From contig CAZEAC010000020.1 of NCBI GenBank assembly GCA_964510065.1, positions 3,364 through 67,363 of the forward strand: a stretch of 64,000 bases of DNA. Direction: 5' to 3'. The stretch's first letter is position 1. Each line of letters starts with the position of its first letter. The position numbers were made by a program, and so were the translations under genes. This stretch comes from CAZEAC01 sp964510065. GTDB taxonomy: Bacteria > Bdellovibrionota_C > UBA2361 > CAIXSY01. Positions 25,194 through 34,482 of this stretch are shown here, in pieces. Below the pieces are notes generated by a model. That model did not search any database. It had not been told where the DNA came from and worked only from the letters and a program-made list of their open reading frames with translations.

Positions 25194-25714
25194 TTCCGTA
25201 TAACGGGAAGCCTCCGGTAATCCATGAAAGTGTTTTCATGGCACCTGACGCGTGGGTTACCGGCGATGTTACGCTTGGTGAGAATTGTTCGCTTTTTTTC
25301 GGTGCTGTAGCGCGTGGAGATATCAATCCAGTCATTGTCGGCGCCGGCACAAACATTCAGGAAAAGGTTACGTTACACACCTCGCACGGTCTTGGCCCGT
25401 GTAGTATCGGATGCAGAGTTACCGTGGGGCATCATGCTATAGTTCACGGCTGCACCGTCGAAGACGAGTGTATCATCGGTATGGGTGCCGTACTTCTCGA
25501 TGGTGCAGTGATAGGCAAACACAGCATCATAGGCGCACAAGCACTAGTGCCGATGAACATGCGCATTCCGGAAAGTTCACTTGTAGTCGGAGTGCCGGCA
25601 AGAGTCGTTCGGAAGATTACCGACGACGAGCGTGTAAGTATTATTAAATCCGCCGAGTCGTATATCACCACCGGCCAACGCTACAAGAGTTATTTTCAGT
25701 CTGCGGCGTTGTGA
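25184..25714 (+). CDS. Gamma-class carbonic anhydrase family protein
   Basis: A 176-residue left-handed beta-helix trimer-former. It has the hexapeptide rungs and the metal-binding His residues in LHTSHG and VGHHAIVHGC, as in YrdA/PaaY/CaiE-type proteins. It may hydrate CO2 or act as a CoA-thioester-related factor; its overlap with pdhB suggests handling of CO2 released by pyruvate decarboxylation, which is an inference. Its last 19 bp overlap the convergent sulfatase gene. Confidence 0.88.
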   Translation: MPVIPYNGKPPVIHESVFMAPDAWVTGDVTLGENCSLFFGAVARGDINPVIVGAGTNIQEKVTLHTSHGLGPCSIGCRVTVGHHAIVHGCTVEDECIIGMGAVLLDGAVIGKHSIIGAQALVPMNMRIPESSLVVGVPARVVRKITDDERVSIIKSAESYITTGQRYKSYFQSAAL

Positions 25715-27120
25715 GCCTTACCATCGCGAGCGCGATCGCCGCGTTTTCTTTGCCCGCGCGCCGGTTCGCTCCTTAACTTTTTAAGTTTTCGCGAGGTCCA
25801 GTAGTTATCGAGATGTTGGGTCAGCGCCTGACGAAGCTCTCCTTGTAGCGCACTACTTTCAGCTTCGCCGATACGATTACTCATTTCATAAGGGTCCTGC
25901 TCTAAATCGTAAAATTCCGAAGTGTCGCCAAAATTCATCACATACTTGTACCGTCCAGTATGAATCGCAGCGAAGGGACTTCGCGCATTCGAAAGAAGAA
26001 AGCTCTCGATAAAGATATGCGACCGAGGTGCAATCTCATTTCGTAGCAAAGCTCCCATCGAAACGCCATCCATCGCCCCTACCGGCGTGACACCGCTTAA
26101 GTCATACACGGTAGCCGCGATATCCATATTCGCGACAAGGCTTTCGACAAGTCGAGGCTCAGGCACAAGCGGCGGATAGCGTAAAGCACACGGTACCTTT
26201 ATGACGGGTTCGTATACCGCATCTTTACTGGCCATTAATCCAAATTCACCCCAGAAAAGACCGTTGTCAGAAATGAAAATAATCACCGTGGAGTCAAGGC
26301 GCTGCTGTTCCTCGAGTTTGGAGAGCACTCGCGCAATTCCCTGATCGAGCGACCAGATCATTTCAAGCTGGCGCTCGCGCTTTAGATCAAGATCGCTAAT
26401 TTCCTGCGCAGTCATGGGTTTTCGACGGCGCATCCACAGCGGTTTACCCGCCTTTACAGAATCGTTAAAACTTGGAGGCCGGTACGGCTCGGAATTAGCC
26501 CAAAGCCCGGCAGCATCTGCCGAAGGGGTGAAAGGATCATGCGGCGCGTTCGGGGCAAACCAAAGGACAAAGGGCTTCGGACTTGCGGCGGCCTGATCCA
26601 AGAACTCAACCGCGTAATCGGTCAGGACATCGGTCAAATAATCTTTATATTTGTGCCATTTGCCCTGAACATTGAGCCGCGCGTTCTCATATCGCGTGCC
26701 GCCTCCTTCGAATGCAACCCAAAAGTCATAACCGGGACGCTTTGAACCGTCCCAGGTATTTAAAAACTTTCCTACATGCCCAGTAAGATAACCGGCATCA
26801 TGAAGGCTCTGAATCACCGTCTTCGATCGGAGCAGGTTATTATTCGTGAGCACGCCGTGCCGCGACGCATAGTTTCCGGTGAGCATGCTTGAGCGGCTTG
26901 GGCAGCAGGCCGGTGTTGTTACATAGGCCTTAGTAAAAGCCGCGCCCTGGTCAAAAATTCGTGACTGCGTAACCGGCATGTACGCCCCGATCGTCCCATC
27001 AGGCTGATCGTCACTTACGATAATAAGAAAGTTCGGCTTTGTCTGTGCCGCCGTGCTACTTGCCCGAATAACCATACTCGCGAGAACAACCGCGAAAAGG
27101 CGAAAATAAGAAGAGCACAT
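25696..27120 (-). CDS. Secreted sulfatase, formylglycine type
   Basis: A protein of about 474 residues. The signal peptide (residues 1-25, VVLASMVIRASSTAA) is followed by the sulfatase fold. IIVSDDQPDG provides calcium ligands, and CCPSRSSMLTG is the CxPxR signature whose Cys72 becomes formylglycine. LSGVTPVGAMDG and KYVMNFGDTSEFYDLEQDP are typical of sulfatases of the arylsulfatase/choline-sulfatase superfamily. It should hydrolyse sulfate esters, possibly on sulfated polysaccharide. GGGAGG lies about 12 nt before the ATG at 27120; a TTG at 27147 is an alternative. The tail is strongly basic. An activating formylglycine enzyme is not seen in the window. Confidence 0.88.
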   Translation of the reverse strand: MCSSYFRLFAVVLASMVIRASSTAAQTKPNFLIIVSDDQPDGTIGAYMPVTQSRIFDQGAAFTKAYVTTPACCPSRSSMLTGNYASRHGVLTNNNLLRSKTVIQSLHDAGYLTGHVGKFLNTWDGSKRPGYDFWVAFEGGGTRYENARLNVQGKWHKYKDYLTDVLTDYAVEFLDQAAASPKPFVLWFAPNAPHDPFTPSADAAGLWANSEPYRPPSFNDSVKAGKPLWMRRRKPMTAQEISDLDLKRERQLEMIWSLDQGIARVLSKLEEQQRLDSTVIIFISDNGLFWGEFGLMASKDAVYEPVIKVPCALRYPPLVPEPRLVESLVANMDIAATVYDLSGVTPVGAMDGVSMGALLRNEIAPRSHIFIESFLLSNARSPFAAIHTGRYKYVMNFGDTSEFYDLEQDPYEMSNRIGEAESSALQGELRQALTQHLDNYWTSRKLKKLRSEPARGQRKRGDRARDGKAHNAAD

Positions 27121-27203
27121 GAGCGGACGGGAACCTCCCAAATACAACGAACTTTATGCTTGAGACTAAGAAAGTTGTGGGCTTCTGGCAAGCAGGTCTT
27201 ACG

Positions 27204-29246
27204 TCATTCAAGGAGAGATAACTCGGCGATAGACCAGTCAAAAATCTTATCGGAGCCATCCTGCAACAGAGTTACTTTTCGGATCACTTGAGGCGCAAAA
27301 CTGACCGTCACCACCGGCGAATCCTCTTCGAAATAGCGCGCGGTCCGCGCCGTCTCTTTGTCGATAAGGCTATGCTCTATTCCCCTGTCGTCCTCATAAT
27401 TTATCCTCATTGCTCTTGGAAAATCGTGGATCCATTTTCCGCAATCGAGACTGATCCCCCTTATCTTTCGTGGGTTGTCGAGAGAGACTTGGAACGCAAG
27501 ACCTGGCTTCTGATGAACCCCACTACCCCAGCGGGTCGTGCGATCCCCGTCAATTGCAAGCCGAGCGTCATCGCTCTTCGTGCTCGCCGCAACCCGTAGG
27601 GCCTTCGGAGCAATGGCCTTAAGTCCCACTTCTTTCGGAGCAAGTTCGTACATCACTCGGTATCCGGAAATATCTTTTTCCTTAAAATGATATCCGAGTT
27701 TAATAAGCGCTTGGTGAACCAGCTTCCCCTGTCCTTGGGTAAGCACTAAAGGTACCCGTCCGGCCGGGATCTCGGCGCCTTCTGTCTCGTATTCTGGAAT
27801 TCGCACTTCAAAGGGCGCTCGTGACAGCATAAACCGAACTGTCTCCCGAGATTCAAAGGCAAGGCGATAGCCTATCCAATAATTCGCGCGAACGAACTCA
27901 TAATTATTGCGAGCAAGCCACTCAAGCAGCTCTCCATGGTCTTTCGAGACTCTTTCATGGCCAAAAATCAATGGCTGGTTTTGCAGCGCGCGTCCGCCAA
28001 AATAACAGGAGCAAACATTAATACCAAGGAGCACGATAGCCAGGGCACCCGCGCGGGCGCGAGATCTCATAGCGACACCGCTTATCACGACACTACTAAG
28101 GATTGCGAAGGCGGGATAGAGCGGCAATAGATAGCGCGGTGCTTCGAAAAGAAATCCGAAGTGACTCACGGAAAAGAGCCCTATGGCCAGTACGAAAAAG
28201 ATTGCCAGGACTTCAACCGGCCTATCTCTATCCAGCCGCAAACAAAAAAGCGCGCGCACCTGCGGAAATCGCTGGCGAAGAAAAAGTAGGGCAATGAGAA
28301 GATAGAAGTAGCACACCAGAAGAGTTGCGCCGGGATAGAGATCTGCGGCGCTCCAAAACCTCCGTGCACCCAAGAGGATTGGCAGCGCGGCGGAAAAAAC
28401 TCCGACAAAGTGCGCGCCAACCAGGCCCACGCTTGCCGACTTAAACATCGCGAACGAGGCAAAATCATGTTGAAAATTGTAGATCCAAAATGGCAGCCCT
28501 CCAGCGAAGAACGCAATGCCGAGCACTGTCATCAGCATCATCGCGGCTTTACTTTTTTGTCGCCAGTCCAACACGGGCTCGGCAACTACCCGCGCACACA
28601 CAACAAAAAACATTGGAAGTGCAAAGTAGAGAATCTGCGAATTCACCCACCACCCCACGCCGATCGCGAGGCCACAAGGGATAATCCCGACAAAAGAAAG
28701 CTTCTGCGATTGCAACCATTCAACTAGAAAGATAAATGAGAGAACCCCAATACAAATAATCTCGATAAAACCGCCGCGCGCCATTCCGCTCCATAAAACT
28801 AGCGGTGAAGCCGGGACTGCGATGAAGAGCGCAGCCATTAGCGCTGCCGATTCAGAAGAAAGAAGTCGCGCTAACCGGTATACAAGAACAATGAGCACGA
28901 GCGAAAACAGAAACGGCACAAGTTTAAGCACGGCAGCGGAAACTCCAAACAGCATGAAGCCTAGGGCCACAAGCATTGGCTCAAGGCTGCCCATATAATG
29001 CTGTCCGTAATAGAAGATCGGGGGCTCGCGACCTTCAACGATATGCTTCGCCATTAGCCCGACGATTGCCTCGTCCGAATCTATTCCAAAGTTGCCTGCA
29101 AGCAGAAAATCGAGGCGTAGTGCAGCGCCAAGCACAACAATTATAATAAGGACCAGATAGGTCTTTGTTCTTGTCATTCCGGGGAGAGAGGCTATCATTT
29201 CCAGAGCAAAAATGAATCGGAGGAGCGCCGAGGTTAAATCGGGCAT
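27204..29246 (-). CDS. GT-C membrane glycosyltransferase with F5/8C domain
   Basis: A 680-residue protein. Residues about 25-420 form ten or more membrane helices; the first periplasmic loop holds FGIDSDEAIVGLMAKHI, the acidic motif of polyprenyl-phosphate-sugar transferases (PMT/ArnT, GT39/83-like). A soluble region follows, and the last 130 residues (AIDGDRTTRWGSG, KIRGISLDCG, IRKVTLL) match a discoidin or F5/8 type C carbohydrate-binding domain. It probably transfers a lipid-linked sugar to an acceptor outside the membrane, with the C-terminal domain binding glycans. The start is uncertain: in-frame ATGs at about 29198 and 29177 would also keep the first helix. Confidence 0.8.
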   Translation of the reverse strand: MPDLTSALLRFIFALEMIASLPGMTRTKTYLVLIIIVVLGAALRLDFLLAGNFGIDSDEAIVGLMAKHIVEGREPPIFYYGQHYMGSLEPMLVALGFMLFGVSAAVLKLVPFLFSLVLIVLVYRLARLLSSESAALMAALFIAVPASPLVLWSGMARGGFIEIICIGVLSFIFLVEWLQSQKLSFVGIIPCGLAIGVGWWVNSQILYFALPMFFVVCARVVAEPVLDWRQKSKAAMMLMTVLGIAFFAGGLPFWIYNFQHDFASFAMFKSASVGLVGAHFVGVFSAALPILLGARRFWSAADLYPGATLLVCYFYLLIALLFLRQRFPQVRALFCLRLDRDRPVEVLAIFFVLAIGLFSVSHFGFLFEAPRYLLPLYPAFAILSSVVISGVAMRSRARAGALAIVLLGINVCSCYFGGRALQNQPLIFGHERVSKDHGELLEWLARNNYEFVRANYWIGYRLAFESRETVRFMLSRAPFEVRIPEYETEGAEIPAGRVPLVLTQGQGKLVHQALIKLGYHFKEKDISGYRVMYELAPKEVGLKAIAPKALRVAASTKSDDARLAIDGDRTTRWGSGVHQKPGLAFQVSLDNPRKIRGISLDCGKWIHDFPRAMRINYEDDRGIEHSLIDKETARTARYFEEDSPVVTVSFAPQVIRKVTLLQDGSDKIFDWSIAELSLLE

Positions 29247-29356
29247 GCTAAAAGTCCGCTGTAATTTCAGATACTTATTTTAGCGTTGGGTTATTGAGTC
29301 GCTAGTGCATTCTATCGATAAATCTGAGTAACGCCGTTTCCAACTAAAGGGGAGTT

Positions 29357-30088
29357 ATGCCAGTACTTATGGCACTAAGTGCAGTCTTTAAAGGCTGGAT
29401 GCTCATCGATGCAATCCGCCGCGGCGGCTGCTGCAACAACTACTGGTACATGGTCATTGTTTTTGTGCCGTTCGGCGAATGGGCCTACTTCCTAATGGTA
29501 AAAAGCCACGATCCAGAGTTCGCGAAATTTCGGCAAAATATTTTCTCCCGGCCACCTTCTCTGGATCAATTTCGCGCTCAACTTATACATAGTCCGAATG
29601 CGCACAACAAAAGTCAGCTCGCGTGGGCACTATTTGCGCGAGATCAGTACACCGAGTCGAGAGATCTCTTCAAAGAGCTTTGCTGCGCTGATCAGTCGGA
29701 CAAGCAGACACGGCTGGGACTAGGCTTCTGCGAGTCACAGCTCGGAAACTTTGACTCGGCGAAGGCGCACCTTGAAGCATTGGTCGGCGCAGATTTCGGC
29801 TACAAAGACTATTCCGCCGCGAGCGAACTTGCCGAAGTTTATTGGAGAAGCGGCGAAAAAGAACATGCCGTCGAACTTCTCGGCAAACTTGTTCAAAGCG
29901 GAAAACGGCTCGCGCATAAAGTCGAGCTTGCAAAGCGGCTTTATGAGCTCGATAAAATAAGTGACGCCAGAAAGCTGCTCGTCGAGGGGCTTGAAGAGTA
30001 CAAGCACTCCCCCAAATTCGTGCGCCGGATAGAGAAGATTCCAGCGAAAGAGGCCTCTTACCTTCTTCGCCAGTTCAAAAACCCGTGA
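29357..30088 (+). CDS. Membrane-anchored TPR-like protein
   Basis: A 243-residue protein. The N-terminus has two hydrophobic stretches (MALSAVFKGWMLIDA and YWYMVIVFVPFGEWAYFLMV) flanking a CCNNYW motif, as in small phospholipase D-nuclease N-terminal domains. Residues about 85-235 are helical repeats of tetratricopeptide type (QLAWALFARDQYTESRDLFKEL, LGLGFCESQLGNFDSAKAHLE). It may scaffold a membrane complex. AAAGGGGAG immediately before the ATG is a strong ribosome site. Its last codons lie inside the 69-bp palindrome. Confidence 0.78.
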   Translation: MPVLMALSAVFKGWMLIDAIRRGGCCNNYWYMVIVFVPFGEWAYFLMVKSHDPEFAKFRQNIFSRPPSLDQFRAQLIHSPNAHNKSQLAWALFARDQYTESRDLFKELCCADQSDKQTRLGLGFCESQLGNFDSAKAHLEALVGADFGYKDYSAASELAEVYWRSGEKEHAVELLGKLVQSGKRLAHKVELAKRLYELDKISDARKLLVEGLEEYKHSPKFVRRIEKIPAKEASYLLRQFKNP

Positions 30089-30146
30089 CGGTCCCACATG
30101 TCCCTACTTTCAGAAAGTAGGGACATGTGGGACCGTCACGGGTTTT
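30078..30146. repeat. Perfect 69-bp palindrome between convergent genes
   Basis: Two exact 34-nt arms flank a single central A (30112). The left arm starts AAAACCCGTGACGG and the right arm ends CCGTCACGGGTTTT. It contains the stop codon of the TPR gene and reaches the stop codon of the YeiH-type gene. The A/T ends supply a T run in each direction, so it can terminate both transcripts. Perfection over 34 bp is unusual for an ordinary terminator. Confidence 0.95.
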
Positions 30147-31107
30147 ATTGAGTAAGCCAGAATAAATTCCAGCCTGCACTTAATAGCCAAAGCAACACGC
30201 CAAGGAGAAAGGGGCGATAGCCAAGATGGCGCAGGATCTTCAAATCAACTGATGCACCGCTTAGAAAAATACCGAGAATAAATCCACGTTTCGCAACCAG
30301 AGTGATCGCTTGTTGAAGTTCGGGTACTGCAGGAAGAATCGTGCTTATAGTTGCGGCCACCAGGTAACCCCAGATAAACCAAGGAAGGCGCAGCGCAGCA
30401 CGAAAGTCTTTACTGCCAAATTGCACGGCAAAGAAAGCAGTAATGGGTGCAATCCAAATGGCCCGCGCGAGCTTCACAGTAGTCGCCATATCAATCGGAG
30501 CTCCAACATAACCAAGCGCGGCTCCAACGACCGAACTGGTGTCGTGGATGGCTAAGCCGGCCCACGCGGCAAACTGTACCCCACTAAGCTGAAGCTGCTG
30601 ACCGAACCAGGGGAAGGAAACAAGCGCAAAGGCATTGAGAATCAGTACGGTGCCCAGTGCCATTGTTATTTTTTCAGCACTCGCTTTTGTAGCTGCCCCC
30701 ACAGCGGCTATTGCGCTAGCTCCGCAGATGGCCGTCCCCGAACCAATAAGCGCCGCTAACAACGCGTCAACACGCAACGTCCGGCCAAGGTACCAGCCCA
30801 CGCTTAGCACTAGTACGATTGCCGAGATGGTCAGCCAGAAATAGGCGCGCGTAATCGTGCCCACGGCCGTTATTGAGATAGTAAATCCATAGGCAATAAT
30901 CGCCAGGGCCAACATGGTGCGCGCAGTTCGATGAACTTTCTCGTACATATTCGGACTTCGGGCAAGAAGCGAGAGTGCAAAACCCGTGAGAAGTGCCAAT
31001 CCTGCGTTGCTGGGGAAAATGATAAAAAGCAGCCCGACAATAACGAGCGCGAGATTATAACGGGAAGTTAAAAAGGCAATTATATTGCCAATATGTCGCT
31101 TCGCCAT
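30145..31107 (-). CDS. YeiH-type (UPF0324) membrane transporter
   Basis: A protein of about 320 residues with roughly ten membrane helices. IGSGTAICGASAIAAVGAATKA and GLAIHDTSSVVGAALGYG-like segments are the conserved blocks of the UPF0324/YeiH family, proposed sulfate or sulfonate-linked exporters. The ATG at 31107 gives the usual family length; the longer frame from a TTG at 31170 adds a soluble N-terminal piece not found in the family. Substrate not established. Confidence 0.85.
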   Translation of the reverse strand: MAKRHIGNIIAFLTSRYNLALVIVGLLFIIFPSNAGLALLTGFALSLLARSPNMYEKVHRTARTMLALAIIAYGFTISITAVGTITRAYFWLTISAIVLVLSVGWYLGRTLRVDALLAALIGSGTAICGASAIAAVGAATKASAEKITMALGTVLILNAFALVSFPWFGQQLQLSGVQFAAWAGLAIHDTSSVVGAALGYVGAPIDMATTVKLARAIWIAPITAFFAVQFGSKDFRAALRLPWFIWGYLVAATISTILPAVPELQQAITLVAKRGFILGIFLSGASVDLKILRHLGYRPFLLGVLLWLLSAGWNLFWLTQ

Positions 31108-31363
31108 AAATTTACAATATATTTGCCGCGCACCAATGTCGATGGCATCAAACTCAATCAGACCATCCAAGCTCCCATTAATTGGGACACCGACCTGCCT
31201 CGCCCAGCGCGAACTTTAAAATCAGCTATACAAATCGGGGGGTTGCGCCGTGCCGACATAGCACATGTAAACAGCTAGGCGGACATTTATGGCACCTGCT
31301 TTTACTAAGCCAAACAAATCAGGCAAAATTAGATTGTAGTTCTCGCATTTGGTGGTAGTAGTT

Positions 31364-32149
31364 ATGCATCAAAAGCTTCAAAGATCTGATTTAAGCGATC
31401 GTTATTCGCAGGCCCGTATCCTCGTCTCCGAGGAGATGTACGGCCAAGGGTATCAATCCAGTGGTGGTATTGAGCTCGCGCGAGAGCTTCTTCCTAAACT
31501 TGGACTAACGCCAGGGAAACGGCTCCTTGACGTGGGATGCGGTACAGGCGGAACAACACTTCTCGCCGCACGTGAGTTCGGCCTCCACGTGACTGCGGTT
31601 GATAGGGCGACTGATAATATTATGCTCTGCCTCGAGCGGGCATCAAAAGCCGGGCTCAATGGAAAGATCGATCTTCTCCTGAACGATGCGGGAAGCTATC
31701 GATTCAAACCGACCCATGACGGTCTTTGGTGCTGTGATGCATTAATGTACGTATCGGACAAGGTAGGACTATTCAAAAATATCGCGCAAGGTTTGGTGCA
31801 AGGTGCACGCGCAATAATTTTGGACTATGGATCGGGGCGCGGTCAGGTCGATAGGGAATTTGCAGAGTATGTGAGCTCCGCCGGCTATCATCTGCCACGA
31901 ATTCGCGAATATGAACAGATGCTTGAAGGTGGTGGTTTCGCCTGCCTCGAAGCCGTTGACTATACCGACAGGTTCGTGAAGATGATGCGAGATGAGCTGG
32001 TCGCTCTCCAGACCCATAAGAAATCTTTCGTAGAGAAGCATGATGAAACACAATTTAATCATTTTGTGGAGCGATGGGAGCGCAAGATCCGTTTTTGCGA
32101 TCAAGATCTGATGCGCGCCTTCTACTTTATCGCGGAGAAACGTTCGTGA
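31364..32149 (+). CDS. SAM-dependent methyltransferase, small-molecule type
   Basis: A protein of about 261 residues. Motif I LLDVGCGTGGTTLLAA, motif II with AVDRATDNI and the layout of helices resemble phosphoethanolamine, sarcosine or glycine N-methyltransferases. The start is the ATG at 31364; a TTG at 31349 is less likely. The next gene, a 2-oxoglutarate-type oxygenase, begins with a GTG overlapping the stop codon (GTGA). The two enzymes should thus act in sequence on one metabolite, perhaps methylation followed by hydroxylation; the substrate is not known. Confidence 0.82.
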   Translation: MHQKLQRSDLSDRYSQARILVSEEMYGQGYQSSGGIELARELLPKLGLTPGKRLLDVGCGTGGTTLLAAREFGLHVTAVDRATDNIMLCLERASKAGLNGKIDLLLNDAGSYRFKPTHDGLWCCDALMYVSDKVGLFKNIAQGLVQGARAIILDYGSGRGQVDREFAEYVSSAGYHLPRIREYEQMLEGGGFACLEAVDYTDRFVKMMRDELVALQTHKKSFVEKHDETQFNHFVERWERKIRFCDQDLMRAFYFIAEKRS

Positions 32150-33132
32150 GCACGGCTTGCACCGCAAGCGATTCCGCAACATGGGCCTGGCGCTACCCAT
32201 TAGATCCCGACAAAGCGATTAAGACCTTAGGCCGGGACACGCTTTTACAAATTCGAGATTTTCTGATCAGCTCCGGATACACAGGACCTCTTCAGTCATA
32301 TCGCGATGTCGCAAATATCCGTCTACGTGCGAAGGATCTTCCGAGATTGTCGGCGGAACTATCAGCGCATATTACAACGGTACTGCCGCGCTGGGGATTC
32401 CTAGTTCTGCGGCCGCCCTCGGAGCTTCTAAGCTTTGATCACGCGCTTGCGCTTTCATGGTTCGCCGGAACTATCTTGGGTGAGCTTCTCGCGCAAAATG
32501 ATCTGGGGGACAAACTTTATCTTGTCGCCGATCGCGGTGGACGGATGGAAGAAGGCGCGCGGTACTCGCAGACAAAGCAAGGTGGGCACTTTCACACCGA
32601 CGGCGTAAATCTCTCCTCAGGACTGCGGTATTTCTTGCTTCATGCGGTTGCATGCGCAGAAAAGGGCGGAGAAAGCATTTTACTCGATGGACTTACCGTC
32701 TATGAGGAACTTTCTAAACGTTTTCCCGAAAAACTTTCGATTTTGGAGTCTGAGTTTGTGTGGGAGTTTAAGGGCGTACGGCCCGGTGAGTTTTATCGAA
32801 AGCCGATTGTCCAGAAAAACGCCCGCGGCATCGAGTGGTGTTACCTACGACCGTATGTCGAAGAGGGCGCAAAGAAGTTTGGTGCGCCTCTCGATCGAGC
32901 TCAACTTGAAGCGCTTGACGCGCTTGATAGTGTTCTCAACGACCCAACGCTGCATGGTCGCTTCCATTTAAAAGCCGGTGACATCCTGATTGTCGATGAC
33001 CGGCGACTCTTTCACGGGAGAACTGAATTCGAGGATCATGTCGATGCAGTCGAGCTTGATCTATACCTTCAGTCACCGCGGAGCTCCACGCAACACATCA
33101 AAAGAAGCTACCTTCGACTTTGGGTCGCGTAG
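32146..33132 (+). CDS. TauD/TfdA-family Fe(II)/2-oxoglutarate dioxygenase
   Basis: A 328-residue enzyme. The iron-binding triad is visible: His150-x-Asp152 in GGHFHTDG and His290 in RRLFHGRTEF, with a 2-oxoglutarate-binding Arg expected nearby. These features and length fit the TauD/gamma-butyrobetaine hydroxylase superfamily. The GTG at 32146 overlaps the stop of the methyltransferase by 4 nt, so it is translationally coupled. A longer in-frame ATG at 32074 would overlap that gene by 76 nt and is rejected. Confidence 0.85.
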   Translation: MSTACTASDSATWAWRYPLDPDKAIKTLGRDTLLQIRDFLISSGYTGPLQSYRDVANIRLRAKDLPRLSAELSAHITTVLPRWGFLVLRPPSELLSFDHALALSWFAGTILGELLAQNDLGDKLYLVADRGGRMEEGARYSQTKQGGHFHTDGVNLSSGLRYFLLHAVACAEKGGESILLDGLTVYEELSKRFPEKLSILESEFVWEFKGVRPGEFYRKPIVQKNARGIEWCYLRPYVEEGAKKFGAPLDRAQLEALDALDSVLNDPTLHGRFHLKAGDILIVDDRRLFHGRTEFEDHVDAVELDLYLQSPRSSTQHIKRSYLRLWVA

Positions 33133-33265
33133 TACGCAAAGAGACCTCGACTCAATAAACCGGAGGAGACACTAGCAAAATTCAAAAGGCCAATTTGGAT
33201 TGCAAACATTTGCTCAAGTAGAACTAAATATTTGACCTAATCTCCACCCCGCGATTAGAACCTCA

Positions 33266-33349
33266 CTAAGGGCGTAATCCAAGCTGCATCATAACTTTCT
33301 CCGCTCGGGCTTCAAGACGAGAGAGGTCAGGTGCAAGATCAGTGCGCAA
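33266..33349 (-). CDS. Possible 27-residue ORF with ideal ribosome site
   Basis: On the minus strand a full AAAGGAGGTGG lies 7 nt before a TTG that opens a 27-residue frame (RTDLAPDLSRLEARAEKV, ending in MMQLGLRP). The peptide would be an amphipathic helix. It lies in the 410-bp gap 33133-33542, which otherwise holds a CCGAGAC/GTCTCGG dyad (33420-33445) and no clear promoter. The perfect ribosome site is the only reason to list it; it may also be a gene remnant. Confidence 0.25.
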   Translation of the reverse strand: MRTDLAPDLSRLEARAEKVMMQLGLRP

Positions 33350-33542
33350 ATGGCCACCTCCTTTAGTCGGTCATTGAATAGATTGAAATTTGTGAGTAGA
33401 ATCTAAAAGGAAGCCATCACCGAGACCGTGCCAAGCATGTCTCGGCAAGTGGGAGAAGTTGATGTCAGACACGAGCGAAAGCGACAGGCTTCCTCGCACC
33501 TTTCACGCCGCTATCCTCGATGCGTATCAAGAATAATCTGCC

Positions 33543-34313
33543 GTGGCACTAGAACCTACATCGACTTCAATTGCCGATCGCGTCGGAATTGAGATCCATA
33601 GCGGCAATCCTCGGGAAGGCCCGGGAGACGTTGCATCGACTCGTCGTGCTTTTTCTTTAGTAAAGAATCTTCCAACTTCGCCACGCATTCTCGATGTAGG
33701 TTGCGGACCTGGTCAGCAGTCAATCGAGTTGGCAAAGCTCTCTCAGGGTGTTGTAAGTGCTCTCGATATTCATGCCCCATTTCTCAAAGAATTGGCGGCT
33801 CGCGCTCACAAGGAGGCGCTCAACGGCAAAATAATACCGATTCATGGCTCAATGAGCTCAATTACGTTACCCGATGCGAGCTTTGAACTACTATGGTCCG
33901 AAGGAGCCATTTACATTATTGGATTTGAAGCGGGCCTAAAACAATGGCGCCGCCTTCTTGTAAAAGATGGCTGGCTCGTTGCCAGCCATCTTTCTTGGCT
34001 CAAAGAAGAAATTCCGACATCTCCCAGAACTTTCTGGAACAAGAACTACCCCGCCATCTCGTCGGTAAAAAACAATCTCCTCATTGCAGAGGCTCAGGGG
34101 TATACAAACGAGGCACACTTTACTCTCCCCGAGGATGGATGGTGGCGTGAATATTACAATCCGATAAGTGAAAAGCTAGAATCACTGCGGAAAAAATATT
34201 ATGGCATCCAAGAAGCTGAACGCAGAATTGCAGACATGCAAGAAGAGATTGATCTATATAGGGAGTACTCTGACTGCTACGGTTACGTTTTCTATATCAT
34301 GAGAAAAAAGTAA
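33543..34313 (+). CDS. Class I SAM-dependent methyltransferase
   Basis: A 256-residue protein with motif I RILDVGCGPGQQSIELA, motif II ALDIHA, and LLVKDGWLVASHLSWL. The C-terminal third is helical and rich in Glu and Lys. It begins at a GTG with no strong ribosome site. It is separated by 410 bp from the methyltransferase-oxygenase pair but lies on the same strand, so it may modify the same compound. Substrate unknown. Confidence 0.8.
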   Translation: MALEPTSTSIADRVGIEIHSGNPREGPGDVASTRRAFSLVKNLPTSPRILDVGCGPGQQSIELAKLSQGVVSALDIHAPFLKELAARAHKEALNGKIIPIHGSMSSITLPDASFELLWSEGAIYIIGFEAGLKQWRRLLVKDGWLVASHLSWLKEEIPTSPRTFWNKNYPAISSVKNNLLIAEAQGYTNEAHFTLPEDGWWREYYNPISEKLESLRKKYYGIQEAERRIADMQEEIDLYREYSDCYGYVFYIMRKK

Positions 34314-34482
34314 GCCCGCGAGTCAGCTCATCGAAGCAGCCAAAATTGAATGACTTCCTTCGCCTCTCCGCTTTCTACTGCAGTTTCCACCACGATTGAT
34401 AATTACCACTGCTCAAGTTGGACGGCACGCTAGGAGCCTGCGCCACGGAGGCGTGGCACACACTCCAAGCCGCTAAATGGCG

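Noticed and set aside
32074..32145. Upstream extension of the dioxygenase gene
   Set aside because: It would overlap the methyltransferase by 76 nt; the GTGA junction at 32146 is a better start.
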